Shown in pieces: positions 46,101 through 55,871 of a stretch of 64,000 nt of DNA. The stretch is from contig NZ_CP115446.1 of assembly GCF_027912455.1 (NCBI RefSeq), forward strand, positions 248,001 to 312,000, given 5' to 3'. The DNA is from Aurantiacibacter sp. MUD61 (GTDB taxonomy: Bacteria > Pseudomonadota > Alphaproteobacteria > Sphingomonadales > Sphingomonadaceae). The position numbers and the translations under genes are program-made. A model generated the notes under the pieces. The model made no database searches, was not told where the DNA came from, and was given only the letters and a program-made list of their open reading frames with translations. Position 1 is the stretch's first letter, and the number at the start of each line of letters is the position of its first letter.

Positions 46101-48735
46101 CGACAAGCATGCGCAGGCCATCCAATACTCCGCGATATTCCTGCGCTTCGCTCGCATGATTCCAGACACTTGCGATGTGATCGAGCAGGAATGTATTGGG
46201 ATTACCCGTGATAGCAGGCGCCGGGCTGTAGAGTTCCCGGTAACGGCTTGGGCTTTGCGCGTCCGATTGCGCAATATGCAGAAAGCTAGGCTCTCGCCGG
46301 GACAGATTGGCCGCCTCTGCCGGGCCGCTTGCACTCGCCTGCAAGCGCATGCCGACATCCCAATAGCTCAGCTGCAGAGAGTGGCGTGCGAGATGATACA
46401 GCAGCGCGCGGGGCAATTCGTCATCGGTAAAGCCATCCTGTCGGCGCAGCGCCTCCAGTGAATCCTCACCCGCGTCGAGCAGCCATTTCAGGTAATTCTC
46501 ACCACTATCGGTATAGGCGCGGATCGGCAGCGTTTCACTCAGATCGACATCGTCGACCAGAATGTGGCTTAGCGGTTCTTGTCCGTCGTGAAAGATGAAT
46601 TTCAAGATTTCGGGAGTGTCGCCGCTTTTCCAGCCGAAGCTCTGCAACAATTGTCGTCCGGCCTCGGTGGCCAGATGGACACGGAACATCTCGAACAATC
46701 CGCCCAGCCCCTGCGCCCGCAGGAGATTGAAATACTGATCGTGCGAGTCTGCATTGCGGCGGTAAAACTCGAGCGAATTTGGTGCGAGACCCAGAATATC
46801 GAGAAGCGTCTGATGCAGATCGCCTTCCCGCTCGACATGGGCCGTCTGGCTGACCAGTTCGGCAAATTGCTCATCTGCCTGCTTCATTATTCCGACCAGT
46901 CGCAGGAGAAAGAACCGGTCACCCGTCCGGCTTTCAAGGAATTGGAAAATCTCCCTGCCCAAGCGGCCAGCGTTGTCATCATCCGTGTCGTGACGGGGCC
47001 GATACCAGCGCTGTTTCGACCATGCGCCTGCGGGCAGGATGCCATAGGGCTGATCATCGATGCGGATCTGCGGTATGCAATCGCGCGCCTGTACGTAATT
47101 CTCGAAATATCGGCGCGTCTGGTCGACCGTGTTCTTGCTGAGAATATCGTCCATCAGCGTATCGAGCGAATAGCCGATTGTGGCAGGCCACAGCAGCTTG
47201 TTCATCGCCCGCGCCTCTGCCTGGTCCTTCCCGCCTGCGAAAGGCAAATGCGCGATCGTGGCGGTATCCATTCCAAGCCATTCTGCCAGCCATTGCCCGT
47301 CGCATTTCTCCAGATCGTCGGACTTGCCAAGGTCTGTCTGATCGCTGCCGAACATCCGCTCGAAGGCTTCTTCAACCTCGTCACGGTCGGAATACCCACT
47401 TGGCTTGTTGCTATTGTTCGTGGGGGTGCCCTGCGGAAGAAGCGAAATGCCGCTGCCGCTGTAATGATGGTGCAAAAACAGGGTCTCGAGTGCCTGACGG
47501 CTTTCATCTTCATCGTCACGCAGCGATACGCCGCACACGAGGATCCGGTCGAAGCCGGTCTGGCGCTCGCCATCGCTCAGCGCGATCTTGAAGCCCAGCC
47601 CCATGGCGACCGCCTTGTCGAAATCGAAAATCCACTCCATCGCCTCGGGCAGTTTGAGAACGCCGTCCACCTGCTCGATCTGTTCCGCATCCGGCGCACT
47701 GGGATCGAAGCCGAGCGTAACCGTGCTGGGGATCACATTGCCGATTTCGCTGCGAGCGGTGCCCCCGTCGATCAGAGTGACGACCAGCCGCTCCGGCAGG
47801 ATGTCGCTGCGCGCTGCCTCGGTCCAACTCGCTGCCTTGAGATCGTCATCACTCAGGTTCGGCCATTCGATCCAATGAAGAACCAGGAGTGTGCTGCTGC
47901 GATCGACGTCCGGTCGTGGTTCGAGAAGGCGACGTGGCTGCGCCTCCGCAGCTTCATCTGCCGCCGCATCGCCGATAGCTGTCTTCAAATCCGCCAGAGC
48001 CGACTGCGCGGCAGCAGCATCGTCGGGCTTGCTCCAGACGGTCTGCCAATAGGCGGTGATGGCATCCACTTCGGCCTGCGGTGGCTTCGTGCCTTCAACA
48101 ATCAGCAGCAGCTCGTCAGCCGCAGGCGGCGCGGGCTCCTCGCCTTCATTTGCGGGGCGAAAACTCGTCGCAATCCATTGCGCGCGGCCCGTGCCGTGAC
48201 TGGCAACCAGATTACGCCACGCTGCAACCTGCCGATCGCGATTACCCGCAGCGCCCCAGAAATCGGCCCAGAAGGTTTGTCCGCTTGCGAGTTCTTTCTC
48301 GCTTAGCTTTTCCTCGAAACCGTCGACAGCCCAGGCATCGGGATAGACCCGCACCCACAGCTCATCGGCATCGGGCGCAAAGCGGGTCTCGATGCGCAAA
48401 GGCATCATCAGGATGGGATAGGAATCGTCGAATTGATCGATGTGATTGCGCGGATCGAGCTGCGGACCAAGCGCAGCGAGCAATCGCATTTGCTCTGCGT
48501 GCCGTTGGCCGAATGCGCTCCAGGCCTGCCCGGCCTGGGCGCCCGCAATATCGATCTGCTGGTCGATCTGCCCTGCTGTCGCGGCGTCAACTGTGCGCTT
48601 GGAGCGCGTTTTTTCGCGGCCAAGTTTCTGGCGGTCCTGCGTTGCGGCATAGGCCTCGCGCCGCGCCTGATCAGCTTCGGAACGGGCCTGCTTGAGCGGC
48701 GCCAGTTGCGCCGTAAATTCTGGTGTGCGGCTCAC
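43129..48735 (-). CDS. Giant protein of unknown function (1868 aa)
   Basis: This protein is 1868 aa from a GTG at 48735 that overlaps the upstream stop (GTGA). A longer open frame to 48861 would sit inside the previous gene and is less likely. It starts VSRTPEFTAQLAPLKQAR, followed by a charged, probably coiled-coil region (residues about 15-70). The rest is a long soluble-looking protein without signal peptide, repeat or motif that I can name. It contains HHHYSGSGISLL (about residue 450), the RIDDQPYGILPAG stretch (about 570) and many FELAP/LDDRQSL-type helical segments. Tight overlap with both neighbours implies stoichiometric co-expression, possibly as parts of one assembly, which is inference. 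Confidence 0.78.
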   Translation of the reverse strand: MSRTPEFTAQLAPLKQARSEADQARREAYAATQDRQKLGREKTRSKRTVDAATAGQIDQQIDIAGAQAGQAWSAFGQRHAEQMRLLAALGPQLDPRNHIDQFDDSYPILMMPLRIETRFAPDADELWVRVYPDAWAVDGFEEKLSEKELASGQTFWADFWGAAGNRDRQVAAWRNLVASHGTGRAQWIATSFRPANEGEEPAPPAADELLLIVEGTKPPQAEVDAITAYWQTVWSKPDDAAAAQSALADLKTAIGDAAADEAAEAQPRRLLEPRPDVDRSSTLLVLHWIEWPNLSDDDLKAASWTEAARSDILPERLVVTLIDGGTARSEIGNVIPSTVTLGFDPSAPDAEQIEQVDGVLKLPEAMEWIFDFDKAVAMGLGFKIALSDGERQTGFDRILVCGVSLRDDEDESRQALETLFLHHHYSGSGISLLPQGTPTNNSNKPSGYSDRDEVEEAFERMFGSDQTDLGKSDDLEKCDGQWLAEWLGMDTATIAHLPFAGGKDQAEARAMNKLLWPATIGYSLDTLMDDILSKNTVDQTRRYFENYVQARDCIPQIRIDDQPYGILPAGAWSKQRWYRPRHDTDDDNAGRLGREIFQFLESRTGDRFFLLRLVGIMKQADEQFAELVSQTAHVEREGDLHQTLLDILGLAPNSLEFYRRNADSHDQYFNLLRAQGLGGLFEMFRVHLATEAGRQLLQSFGWKSGDTPEILKFIFHDGQEPLSHILVDDVDLSETLPIRAYTDSGENYLKWLLDAGEDSLEALRRQDGFTDDELPRALLYHLARHSLQLSYWDVGMRLQASASGPAEAANLSRREPSFLHIAQSDAQSPSRYRELYSPAPAITGNPNTFLLDHIASVWNHASEAQEYRGVLDGLRMLVDTPTARLERLLIEHLDLCTYRLDAWRQGVFQMQLEFMRTQLGSRPAPVATNAGNVPATNRAGDTSRGIYLGAYGWLENVRPREAQLAPANVPPELRTAFDIANRPVVDDPDNLGYIHAPSLDQAQTAAILRSTYVNNADPENAKTTGVNLTSWRVRQAMTVLEGLRNDQSLGELLGYRLERELHDNFELAETDEYIFALRRHFPLVANRNTKSYQDLQPGESIETIEARNVVDGERLIQHIEDSGDESYPFGLSDMPAASAAQLAKIDGAVDRLRNVADAVADLAMAESVHQALKGKPDSAAATLDAHGSGLFPPVSEFVATPREGIAITSRTAIFLDPAPAAGSAWPGLPQTVRGAAEPAIGHWLASLCPQPDDVFVRVRNETAVSETDISLADLGLQPLDWFYDLKLDDRQSLATLDVLIEEHYRRTQAPVGPRDSVTIHYDQAPADKISLFELAPLFESARQLVTKGRELRSSDIALNNDSRAEREGGAPELPRARADDALSALVSLESDAQSFAAAITPDLDDPVANEASLRANFALRLSDFAPLAQRARAFGFKELDAMIGIRWKRQWFTDLDNRLQELIADWHRRLDDFHGYIARFDAVPPGAAFNDVFLPLQRAERQISTTVTSPMPDDPATMRADLASRVQLFEAKLAELEAVVALGTDDADQYLTQLEAALPLTDFVPEDFDIAAAQMAFAAPTGEMVAGIEALLVAAAKRRGAAQAKLDSLASAQPDAQAKLVIAALQAVFGEEFVALPSFTLTAEQQAELALCEGDKVGLIRHERDTLGDPDPIDTWWHGVARVRDQMASLEYLSMAREALTGSDVALDAWQLPHEPDAHWVGASYPPEYAINGDRLLFQAVHSVPFAPATAQVGILIDEWTEVIPTENITTGVAFHFDQPNSEPPQSFLLMTPTDFRGGWTWDDVIDGLNETLDAAKRRAVEPEHIDQTPYALFVPATIASTLHHPLSIMLNYAVVNNFARVEAQEVN

Positions 48736-51700
48736 GATGAATTTCTCGGCAACATATCGGCGGCGTGGACTGCGACCATCACCGGCAATTGATAGAGAAC
48801 ATAGGCGAGGTCGCCTGCATGCGTGGTCGGCGTCCAACTGACGTGCTGGTCGTCCTCCCACTGCTCATGGCGCTCATCGGTCGCCGCAGGCTCGGTCAGG
48901 GAATGAGTCTGTTCTGCGGTGAGATAGCGAGAGCCTGTTTCCAGCGAGACGTCGGTCCATGCAAGATCGCTCCAGTTCGCCACCGTCACGCCAGCATCAC
49001 GCTCAATGTCGAGGCCGAAGCGCGGCTCGCCGGGGCGCTCCTTGATGACGAAGAACCACCCCGGATCATCGCCCGCATTGTCACCGCTCTCGCCCTGAGC
49101 CTCCAGCGCGGTAAGATCGAAGCCGAAGAAGTAGATATCGGGTCGCGCCTTGGCTTCGTAAATCGGGGTCTTGATCAGGCTTTCGGGCGGATCGTCTTCC
49201 TGCGCCGGGGTCAGCTGCACCGGCATGCGCTCAACCTTGTTATTGATGCTGCCATCCGTGTTGGTCTGCCATTCGGCCCGTTGGGCGTAAATCACGGCGT
49301 TGGGATAGCGTTTCAGAAGATCCCCGCGGATGACCAGAACGAGCTCATTCTCCGCTGCTCCCCCCTTGTCGCGGTGATCGTGATCGCCCAGTTTGAACGC
49401 GCGCGGCCAGATGTGAATGGGCGGAATATCGCGCAATTCTTCGCGTAGCGTTTCAGGATCCTTGCCTTCCTGATCGAGATAGGAACTCACGTCCCAGAAC
49501 TGCCGGAAGGACGTTGCGCAATTGTCCGTCGGATAGCTGCGCCATTGCATTTCGCGGCAGAATTCGTGGTTGATGCCCAGCATATAGGCTTCGATGAAGG
49601 GCTGGTTGGTTTCGAGCAGGCTTATCGAGTTCTGCTGCACAAATTGCAGATTGGGGACGAAATGCTCGTCTGAAATTTCGAGCAGATATTTGTACATCGG
49701 TGTGTCGAATTCAGGATAGGCCATGACCGGAGCGAAGGTCTCGATCTGGATGTCCGCAATCCGGTCTGGGATCTGGATCAGCGGCTTGAACTTGGCGGGC
49801 AGGACCACGCCCGGGTTCGTCGCTTCGAACACTTGCCCCGCAAAGGCCCCGATATCGATGGGCTTGTTGGGTCGCACTGGCTTGAGCTCGGCTGCCGTTG
49901 CCTCGTCCGCATAGACGCCGCGCAGTGCATCTTTGTAGCGGGCAAGCTCGGCGCTGTCCGAACCTGAGCCCGTCACTTGAATGGTCGGTTCCGGCGCAAG
50001 CGTGGGTGCGTATGGATTGGCGAGAGCGAAATCCGGGCTGGCGGGCATGTCATCGACGTCTGACGGCGTTTGCGCAGGCGGGCCTACTGTATCCCCTGTC
50101 ACGGGATCGGTTGTAACGTCGCCTCCGACGCCGACCACTTCGGATCGCCGTGTGAACAGCTGGTAGCCAAACACCACGGCTACGATCAGTAATAGCAGCG
50201 CAATGGGCCAATATCCGGCGGCAAACAGCGCCAGGATCACCAGCATGAGGGCGGTCAGGCCCAGCAGGACGTTGCGGCTTGGCTTGGTCGACGTGTCGAG
50301 CTCGCTTTGCGGAATATCGGAAGGCTTGGGAACGCTGGCAGGCGGTGTCTTGGGCGGAGCGGGCTGGACTTCGCCATCAGCGATCCGGGTGACGATATCT
50401 TTCGCCGGCACAGCTCGTCCGCGCGACACACGCTTCAGCATGGGAGAGCGTGGCCGCGTTGCCCGGCGCATGGCGCTGCTGAGCATGACCTGCGGGACCA
50501 CGCTGTCGCGAATGGTCGCTGCCGCAGTGGTTGGCCCCACCATCAGGCGGCGTGCTATGGGATACATCGTCTGGGTGAAAGTGCCCGCCGCTTTGCTGAG
50601 CAAGCCTTGCAGATGCACCCTGTGGAAGACCATGCTCGTCGCGAGGCCCAGCCGCACGAGCCGCATGCGGCGGTTGGCGGCGAGCACGTCCCCCACCTGC
50701 TCCCACGCGCCTTTCATGAAAGCTTCCTGATGGCGCTGGATCACCTTTGTGCCGAAGTTCGCCGTGCTGCGATGACGCGGATCGAGGTTGGCCTCGTGCA
50801 GCCAATTGTCATTATTGGGGAGCGCACTGCCATCTTCCGCCGTAAGCACGCGAGGGCTCCGCGCGTGCCATTGGCCATAGATGGGCGGCACGATCAATGG
50901 ATCGTCGATCTCTTCCGGCTCGATGGCAACGCCCGATTGGCTGTTTGCCGTGCCCGCCGTGGCACGCGTGTAATCATCGCCGAGATTGAGGAAGGCGGCC
51001 AGCTCGCTTTGAAATCCGACCGGATAAGGATTGTCCCATTCCTCATAGGCGGTTGCAATGTTCTGCTCTGCCTGGCTCAGCGTGTCGAATGGTACCTGCA
51101 AAGCGCCGCCCAGTCGCAGCACCCCTTCCAGCCCGGGAACATCGACCCCGCTGATATTGCTGCCGGGCGCAGTGACATCGATATTGCGCCTGCCGATACG
51201 CGAGTCCGCCGGGCGGGGTTTGAGGAGGCGCACCAGATATTCGAAATCGCCGCGTTCCGAGGTCTCGAATTGCCACCTGTGGTAGACCGGAATGGATTGC
51301 GGTTCCTGCGCTGTCGTACCGCCCGGATAGGGCGCGCGCCATGCCGGGTGACCCGCTGCGGGAGCCTGCGCGATGTCGAGCCCCAATCCCGCCAGCCGTC
51401 CAGTCTCGAAAGTCGGCACCAGATAGGCGTGATATTGGGTTTTCGGCTCCAGACGCCGTCCGCACACAATCCGCGCGTATGCAAGGTCCGGATCACGATC
51501 GATCAGGTCTGACAGCGCGTCCGAAGTGGCAGGCGACGGCCCGGCCTGTACGTCGTCGCCAGACACGGATTCATTCGCGTGGACATGCGCCCAGGCCCAG
51601 CTTTCTGAGAGGTCAGGCAGGCTGTCGTCAGGGTTTTCGACATGGACGAACGGCAGCGGCCGCCCGGCTTGCGATCGAAAATCGTGTTCGTCTGCCTTCA

Positions 51701-52061
51701 GGACGATCAGCGCGAGCCATGGGCGGAGCCGTTCGCCGACAGGAGCCTCGGGCGAATAGGCCCACGGCAATCCGGGATCGTAGAGCTCAATATAGGGCAG
51801 ATAGTTGGGCTCGAAATCAGTGACCCAATGGCGCGGTTCTGTGCGGATGATCTGGCCCTGATCCAGCCCGACGATATCGCCCGGGCCATACAGCTCCACT
51901 TTCTGGTCTATCACGCCGGACACAGGTGCATCGCCGCCCGAACCGCTGACTGTCAGCCTGACATTGGTGGTCGCGCGCAGAGTACCCGCAGCAGGATTGT
52001 CGAGCGCATTGGCCAGTCCCTGACGGACCCATGGAATGAAGGAATAGCGACCCAGGCTCAT
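48732..52061 (-). CDS. Large protein of unknown function with central membrane hairpin (1109 aa)
   Basis: The ATG at 52061 overlaps the upstream stop (ATGA). The N-terminal ~560 residues form a soluble domain with many Trp and Pro (begins MSLGRYSFIPWVRQG). A Pro-rich linker (about 560-590) leads to two adjacent hydrophobic helices (about 595-632; LLGLTALMLVILALFAAGYW, IALLLLIVAVVFGYQLF). A long linker and a C-terminal domain from about 700 follow (FKPLIQIPDRIADIQIETFAP, NLQFVQQNSISLLETNQPF). This looks like a membrane-anchored hub with a domain on either side of a hairpin. No known family is recognised. Its stop overlaps the 1868-aa gene. Confidence 0.78.
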   Translation of the reverse strand: MSLGRYSFIPWVRQGLANALDNPAAGTLRATTNVRLTVSGSGGDAPVSGVIDQKVELYGPGDIVGLDQGQIIRTEPRHWVTDFEPNYLPYIELYDPGLPWAYSPEAPVGERLRPWLALIVLKADEHDFRSQAGRPLPFVHVENPDDSLPDLSESWAWAHVHANESVSGDDVQAGPSPATSDALSDLIDRDPDLAYARIVCGRRLEPKTQYHAYLVPTFETGRLAGLGLDIAQAPAAGHPAWRAPYPGGTTAQEPQSIPVYHRWQFETSERGDFEYLVRLLKPRPADSRIGRRNIDVTAPGSNISGVDVPGLEGVLRLGGALQVPFDTLSQAEQNIATAYEEWDNPYPVGFQSELAAFLNLGDDYTRATAGTANSQSGVAIEPEEIDDPLIVPPIYGQWHARSPRVLTAEDGSALPNNDNWLHEANLDPRHRSTANFGTKVIQRHQEAFMKGAWEQVGDVLAANRRMRLVRLGLATSMVFHRVHLQGLLSKAAGTFTQTMYPIARRLMVGPTTAAATIRDSVVPQVMLSSAMRRATRPRSPMLKRVSRGRAVPAKDIVTRIADGEVQPAPPKTPPASVPKPSDIPQSELDTSTKPSRNVLLGLTALMLVILALFAAGYWPIALLLLIVAVVFGYQLFTRRSEVVGVGGDVTTDPVTGDTVGPPAQTPSDVDDMPASPDFALANPYAPTLAPEPTIQVTGSGSDSAELARYKDALRGVYADEATAAELKPVRPNKPIDIGAFAGQVFEATNPGVVLPAKFKPLIQIPDRIADIQIETFAPVMAYPEFDTPMYKYLLEISDEHFVPNLQFVQQNSISLLETNQPFIEAYMLGINHEFCREMQWRSYPTDNCATSFRQFWDVSSYLDQEGKDPETLREELRDIPPIHIWPRAFKLGDHDHRDKGGAAENELVLVIRGDLLKRYPNAVIYAQRAEWQTNTDGSINNKVERMPVQLTPAQEDDPPESLIKTPIYEAKARPDIYFFGFDLTALEAQGESGDNAGDDPGWFFVIKERPGEPRFGLDIERDAGVTVANWSDLAWTDVSLETGSRYLTAEQTHSLTEPAATDERHEQWEDDQHVSWTPTTHAGDLAYVLYQLPVMVAVHAADMLPRNSS

Positions 52062-55000
52062 GCTGCGATCCTCGCTTCAAACGCTTCGACAACATGCAGT
52101 TCATTGGCATTGGCCGCGCCGCTCGCCACCTGATCGCTCATGAACGCCTCGGCCTCAGCCTGGCTGGCGAAATTCATGTATGTGGGGCTGCTCACCAGAT
52201 TCGTATCGACGTTCGCGACCGCATAGGCCCCTGGCGCAACCTTCACTCCGTCCTCGAAAGGATTGACCCGCTTCTTGGCGGCGTTCGACACGGCCAATTG
52301 CGCAACCGCTCCACCCTTGATGAAGTGGCTGAAGAGCTTGCTGGCCATGCCCCAGAATTTGCGAATTTTGCTGCGATAGGCGCTATCTATGACCGACAGT
52401 TCATAGCGCGTCGTGCGCGTCGTCGCTCCGCCTGCCTTCAACTCACCATCGGCAATACCAAGTTCAAGGCCGCTGGGCTGCGATTCATAGCCCTTGCTCG
52501 ACAATTTCTGGCTATCGCTCAGATCCTTATATTGCCCGGTGGCAAAGCTGTCCCGCGTTCCCCCAAGCTTCGCGAACAGCGCACTGTCGCTTTCAATGGC
52601 GAACCGTTTCGCATCGCTCACCGTCTGATTGCCGACCTTGTCGATATCGATGTCCAGCGGAACCGCACGCTGCGCCACCTTGAGTGATCCCAGCGGATGC
52701 AGAACCAGCGATTCCGTCGCCTCGAGTTCGCGCAGGGTCGTCGAGAGGGTTTGCGATGGCGGCAATTGCGCCGTCCAGTTTTCCAGCTTGGCAAATTCGA
52801 CTTCGAGGATCGGCAAAGCCGGGATGCTCGGCAGGCTGGTATCTTCGCGGTCGCCCCAGGTTTCATCGAAATTGGCGCTGATCTTGAAGAACAGGATCTT
52901 GACCGAACCCTTGCCCTTGGCGCGCCACGGGGTCGGCCCTTCCAGCGTGAATTTGAGATGCACGGAAAGCAGGTCAATGCCCGCCACCTTGAGCGAGAGA
53001 CCGCCAGCGATCTCCACGATCATGTAGAAAGGCGAGAATTGGAACAGTGCGTCCAGCGACAAGTAGCCGCTGATCTGGAACTCGCTGAAACCGAAGAAGA
53101 TATCGAGCTTGGCGCCGAACTGGACCGTGTTCGAAGTGACGGCGAAATAGCCCTCTACGCGGATGCGGCCCCAGCTCTCATTGAGAATGCTGACCGCGAT
53201 CCGGCGCGGTGTCGGGAATGGCAGCGGCGGCGGCTGGTAACTCGGATGAAAGCCTCCGCAAGACACCACGAAATTGGGATCGCTGCCCCAGGCAATGACG
53301 AGACCCATTTCGCCTTCCAGCGTCATCATCAGCACACGTGATCCGAACAATGACGCGAAAAACCACGCACGTTCCTTGTCGAATTCGATCGCTCCGATGA
53401 AGCTTACCTGGATGACAAGCAGCGCAGCGTCCTCATCGGGCAGGGCGACCTTGAGCACGCCCAGGATTGCGATATTGCCCGGCGGAATTTCGATAACGAC
53501 GCCCAATGAGAGCGAGACCAGCGTCGGAGTGCCCCAGCCGATCTTGGCGAGCGGGCCGATCACGAAGGTGTCGGCTTCGATCGGGAAATACTTCTTCAGA
53601 TCCGCAATGATGCTTTGCGCATTCGCAACCACATCTGTCGGGAACATGATGTTATCGAGCGTGCCTTCGCGCACGCCTTCTGCCAGCGCATCGAGCGACA
53701 TGCCGCGATTGAGGCCAAGTATCCCGCCAACGCCTAGCAATGTGAAGCCGAAACCGAGCTGGATGCCTGTGCCAAATTCGGCGGTTATGACGATCAGCAG
53801 CGAGAAGCCATCGCTGCCATCCGGCATTTTGGTTGCGATAATGCCGATCGCCTTGACTGCCACGATATTGGCGAGATTGAGCTCCAGCGCGCCCGCATAT
53901 TCGCCATTCTCGTAATCGAAATAGAGATAGCCGCCGCCGCTGACCGCGCCTGCATCGAGCGCGAGCCCGGCCCCGACCGGCGGTTTGAACTTACCGGTAA
54001 TATTGACCGGCCCGGCATTGCCGCCCTGCCCCGGGAATTCGAGCTCGATGATGCCGCCGATCTGTTCCACGCTGGCGCTGAGTGGGCCGAGTTGCGCATT
54101 GATATTCGTCGCCAGCGCAATCGGGAATTTCCCGCCATCGATGCCGAGTTTCAGCGTCAGCGCGTCGAGCTCTATCGGCCCCAGATCGATATGCGCGGGA
54201 AGCTGGATCGTGAGAGCGTGACTGCCCGTAAAGCGGATGCCGTTCCCGGCAGTCCAGCTGACACCGACATCGAAATCGGCTTCCAGATTTACGCCGGACA
54301 GCAGGTCGGCAAGAAATCCGTCCGCCCCATCGGCGCTGATCTTGAGCTTGCCGCCTTCAAGCTGCGCTTCAAACCCGACATCGCCTTCCGCCTGACCGCC
54401 AGCCCATGCGAAATCGGCCAGAATGCCTGCGCGGAATTTTTCGATGAACAGACCCGTACCGCCGGTGATACCGAGCAGGGTGAGCTGCTCTGCCGGAGCT
54501 ACGGGCACGAAGCTGAAGCCCATGCCGAACTGGCCGCCAACGTCGCCCGACGGCGGGATCAGGACGATATCGGCAGGGGGGCGGATCGAAATTCCCGTCG
54601 CCGCAGACATGGCCGCGCGTGCATTGATATCCGCCACCATCCCGTCCACCACGGGAATTTCCAGCGCGAAGCCTTCGGATAGGCCCATCGTAATCTGCGC
54701 GTCGAGACCCGGCGGCGTGACACCTTGTGAAGGCATTAGCGAGAACATCGAGACTTCGAGCCGCGGCCGGTCGTCAATGCGCACCCGTGAAGCAGGCAAT
54801 CCTAATGTTTGGAGCAGAGCAGCAAGGCGCGAAATCAGCGCTTCACCGTCGATCGAATTGGTACCCCAGCCGTAAATGTCGGCGACCAAATCTCCGGGGC
54901 TGGTGAATAGCGTTTCGATCCGATCAAAGCGGAAGCGCTTGCGATCGAATTCGACCAATTGCAAATTGGGCTCACCGGTATTTGCGCGCTCAATCTCCAC

Positions 55001-55468
55001 GATGCCGAAGAAATGAAGAATGGCGAAAACAACCGGTGCGTAGTTCTGCAAATGCTCGATCAACACCAATTCGCTGGTGCGAACCGCGACATCGCCCATA
55101 AATGCGCTCAGCTCAGCTCCCGATAGGCCCGGCAAGCCCATCGTCTCGATTTCGGTTACGATCGTCTCGACCGCCACGACGATCGAACGAACCTGCTCGA
55201 CAATTTCGACGGCCTTGGCGATTGTCTCTCCGGTGTTGCCCTCATCGATAACCGCGATCAGTTCCGGCAAAATTTCGCCCAAGACAGCCGCGGATGAAGC
55301 GGTTGAGGCAAACGCGGTCTCGAGCTCGGGCGTAAATGTTTCCACCGGGACATCGACGCCGAGCATGAAGAAGAAGCGGCGCGCGTACCCACCCTGCATG
55401 CGCGATGTAATCGGCTGCGTCGCAACCGCGAGAAGGCGCCCGATCTGTGCAAGTGTGCTATCGTCCAT
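52058..55468 (-). CDS. DUF6603-like large protein (1136 aa)
   Basis: The protein resembles the DUF6603 family: long alternating amphipathic strands (SGFALEIPVVDGMVADINA, GYLYFDYENGEYAGALELNLA) with repeated glycines, suggestive of an extended beta structure. Further strings are PTLVSLSLGVVIEIPPGNIAILG and GGFHPSYQPPPLPFPTPRRIAV (in two halves), the latter a conserved Cys-Gly-Gly-Phe-His-Pro turn. A helical N-terminus (about 1-190) precedes the strand-rich body. There is no signal peptide. AGGAGG lies eight bases before the ATG, and the gene overlaps the small upstream gene by 11 bases and the downstream one by 4. Family function is unknown. Confidence 0.75.
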   Translation of the reverse strand: MDDSTLAQIGRLLAVATQPITSRMQGGYARRFFFMLGVDVPVETFTPELETAFASTASSAAVLGEILPELIAVIDEGNTGETIAKAVEIVEQVRSIVVAVETIVTEIETMGLPGLSGAELSAFMGDVAVRTSELVLIEHLQNYAPVVFAILHFFGIVEIERANTGEPNLQLVEFDRKRFRFDRIETLFTSPGDLVADIYGWGTNSIDGEALISRLAALLQTLGLPASRVRIDDRPRLEVSMFSLMPSQGVTPPGLDAQITMGLSEGFALEIPVVDGMVADINARAAMSAATGISIRPPADIVLIPPSGDVGGQFGMGFSFVPVAPAEQLTLLGITGGTGLFIEKFRAGILADFAWAGGQAEGDVGFEAQLEGGKLKISADGADGFLADLLSGVNLEADFDVGVSWTAGNGIRFTGSHALTIQLPAHIDLGPIELDALTLKLGIDGGKFPIALATNINAQLGPLSASVEQIGGIIELEFPGQGGNAGPVNITGKFKPPVGAGLALDAGAVSGGGYLYFDYENGEYAGALELNLANIVAVKAIGIIATKMPDGSDGFSLLIVITAEFGTGIQLGFGFTLLGVGGILGLNRGMSLDALAEGVREGTLDNIMFPTDVVANAQSIIADLKKYFPIEADTFVIGPLAKIGWGTPTLVSLSLGVVIEIPPGNIAILGVLKVALPDEDAALLVIQVSFIGAIEFDKERAWFFASLFGSRVLMMTLEGEMGLVIAWGSDPNFVVSCGGFHPSYQPPPLPFPTPRRIAVSILNESWGRIRVEGYFAVTSNTVQFGAKLDIFFGFSEFQISGYLSLDALFQFSPFYMIVEIAGGLSLKVAGIDLLSVHLKFTLEGPTPWRAKGKGSVKILFFKISANFDETWGDREDTSLPSIPALPILEVEFAKLENWTAQLPPSQTLSTTLRELEATESLVLHPLGSLKVAQRAVPLDIDIDKVGNQTVSDAKRFAIESDSALFAKLGGTRDSFATGQYKDLSDSQKLSSKGYESQPSGLELGIADGELKAGGATTRTTRYELSVIDSAYRSKIRKFWGMASKLFSHFIKGGAVAQLAVSNAAKKRVNPFEDGVKVAPGAYAVANVDTNLVSSPTYMNFASQAEAEAFMSDQVASGAANANELHVVEAFEARIAA

Positions 55469-55871
55469 CGCCGACCTCCTGTTCGCTGCTCAATGCAAAA
55501 ACGGCCCAGCGCATCATCACCAGACAAAGAAGTATGGGAGATGCGAGCATCCCAGCGATGCCGAGGCTCGCAAGCATGGCTGCGAAGATAGCGCCGTTCG
55601 TGCCATCCGGTTTGAAGCCGCTTATCTTGCGGGTGCGATCGATGATTCCGACCGAAGGCTTCACAAGCACGTCGCGGATCGCCCATTTCAGACCGGGGTA
55701 TTTGCGCATCTGCCAGACAAGTTTCGGCGAAACGCTGTAGTAGAGGCCATTAACCGCACGAATGAAGCCAGCCCCGGCCGGTCCACTCTTCCTAAGCTCA
55801 CGGCGCAGACGTTGAAGGAATTGCACCTCAACCGCCTGGCTTGAGCCGGATGCAGCGATGACCACTATCAT
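55458..55871 (-). CDS. Small CFI-box-like membrane protein
   Basis: This is a 137-aa protein from the ATG at 55871 that overlaps the stop of the copper oxidase gene. Its N-terminal half (IAASGSSQAVEVQFLQRLRR, then GFIRAVNGLYYSVSPKL and W-A-I-R-D-V-L) aligns by eye with the CFI-box C-terminal domain found on many bacterial proteins (FIATAAYGS, PEVQ-L-RRFRD, YY-SP). The leading Cys and the Tyr of the AAYGS segment are missing. Two hydrophobic helices follow (about residues 93-127; MLASLGIAGMLASPILLCLV). A stand-alone version encoded inside this operon is unusual. The family assignment is moderate. Confidence 0.6.
   Translation of the reverse strand: MIVVIAASGSSQAVEVQFLQRLRRELRKSGPAGAGFIRAVNGLYYSVSPKLVWQMRKYPGLKWAIRDVLVKPSVGIIDRTRKISGFKPDGTNGAIFAAMLASLGIAGMLASPILLCLVMMRWAVFALSSEQEVGDGR

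Noticed and set aside
48736..48861. 42-codon N-terminal extension of the 1868-aa protein
   Set aside because: It would overlap the end of the 1109-aa gene by 130 bases and reads as Arg-rich shadow sequence. The GTG at 48735 forms a GTGA coupling typical of this operon.
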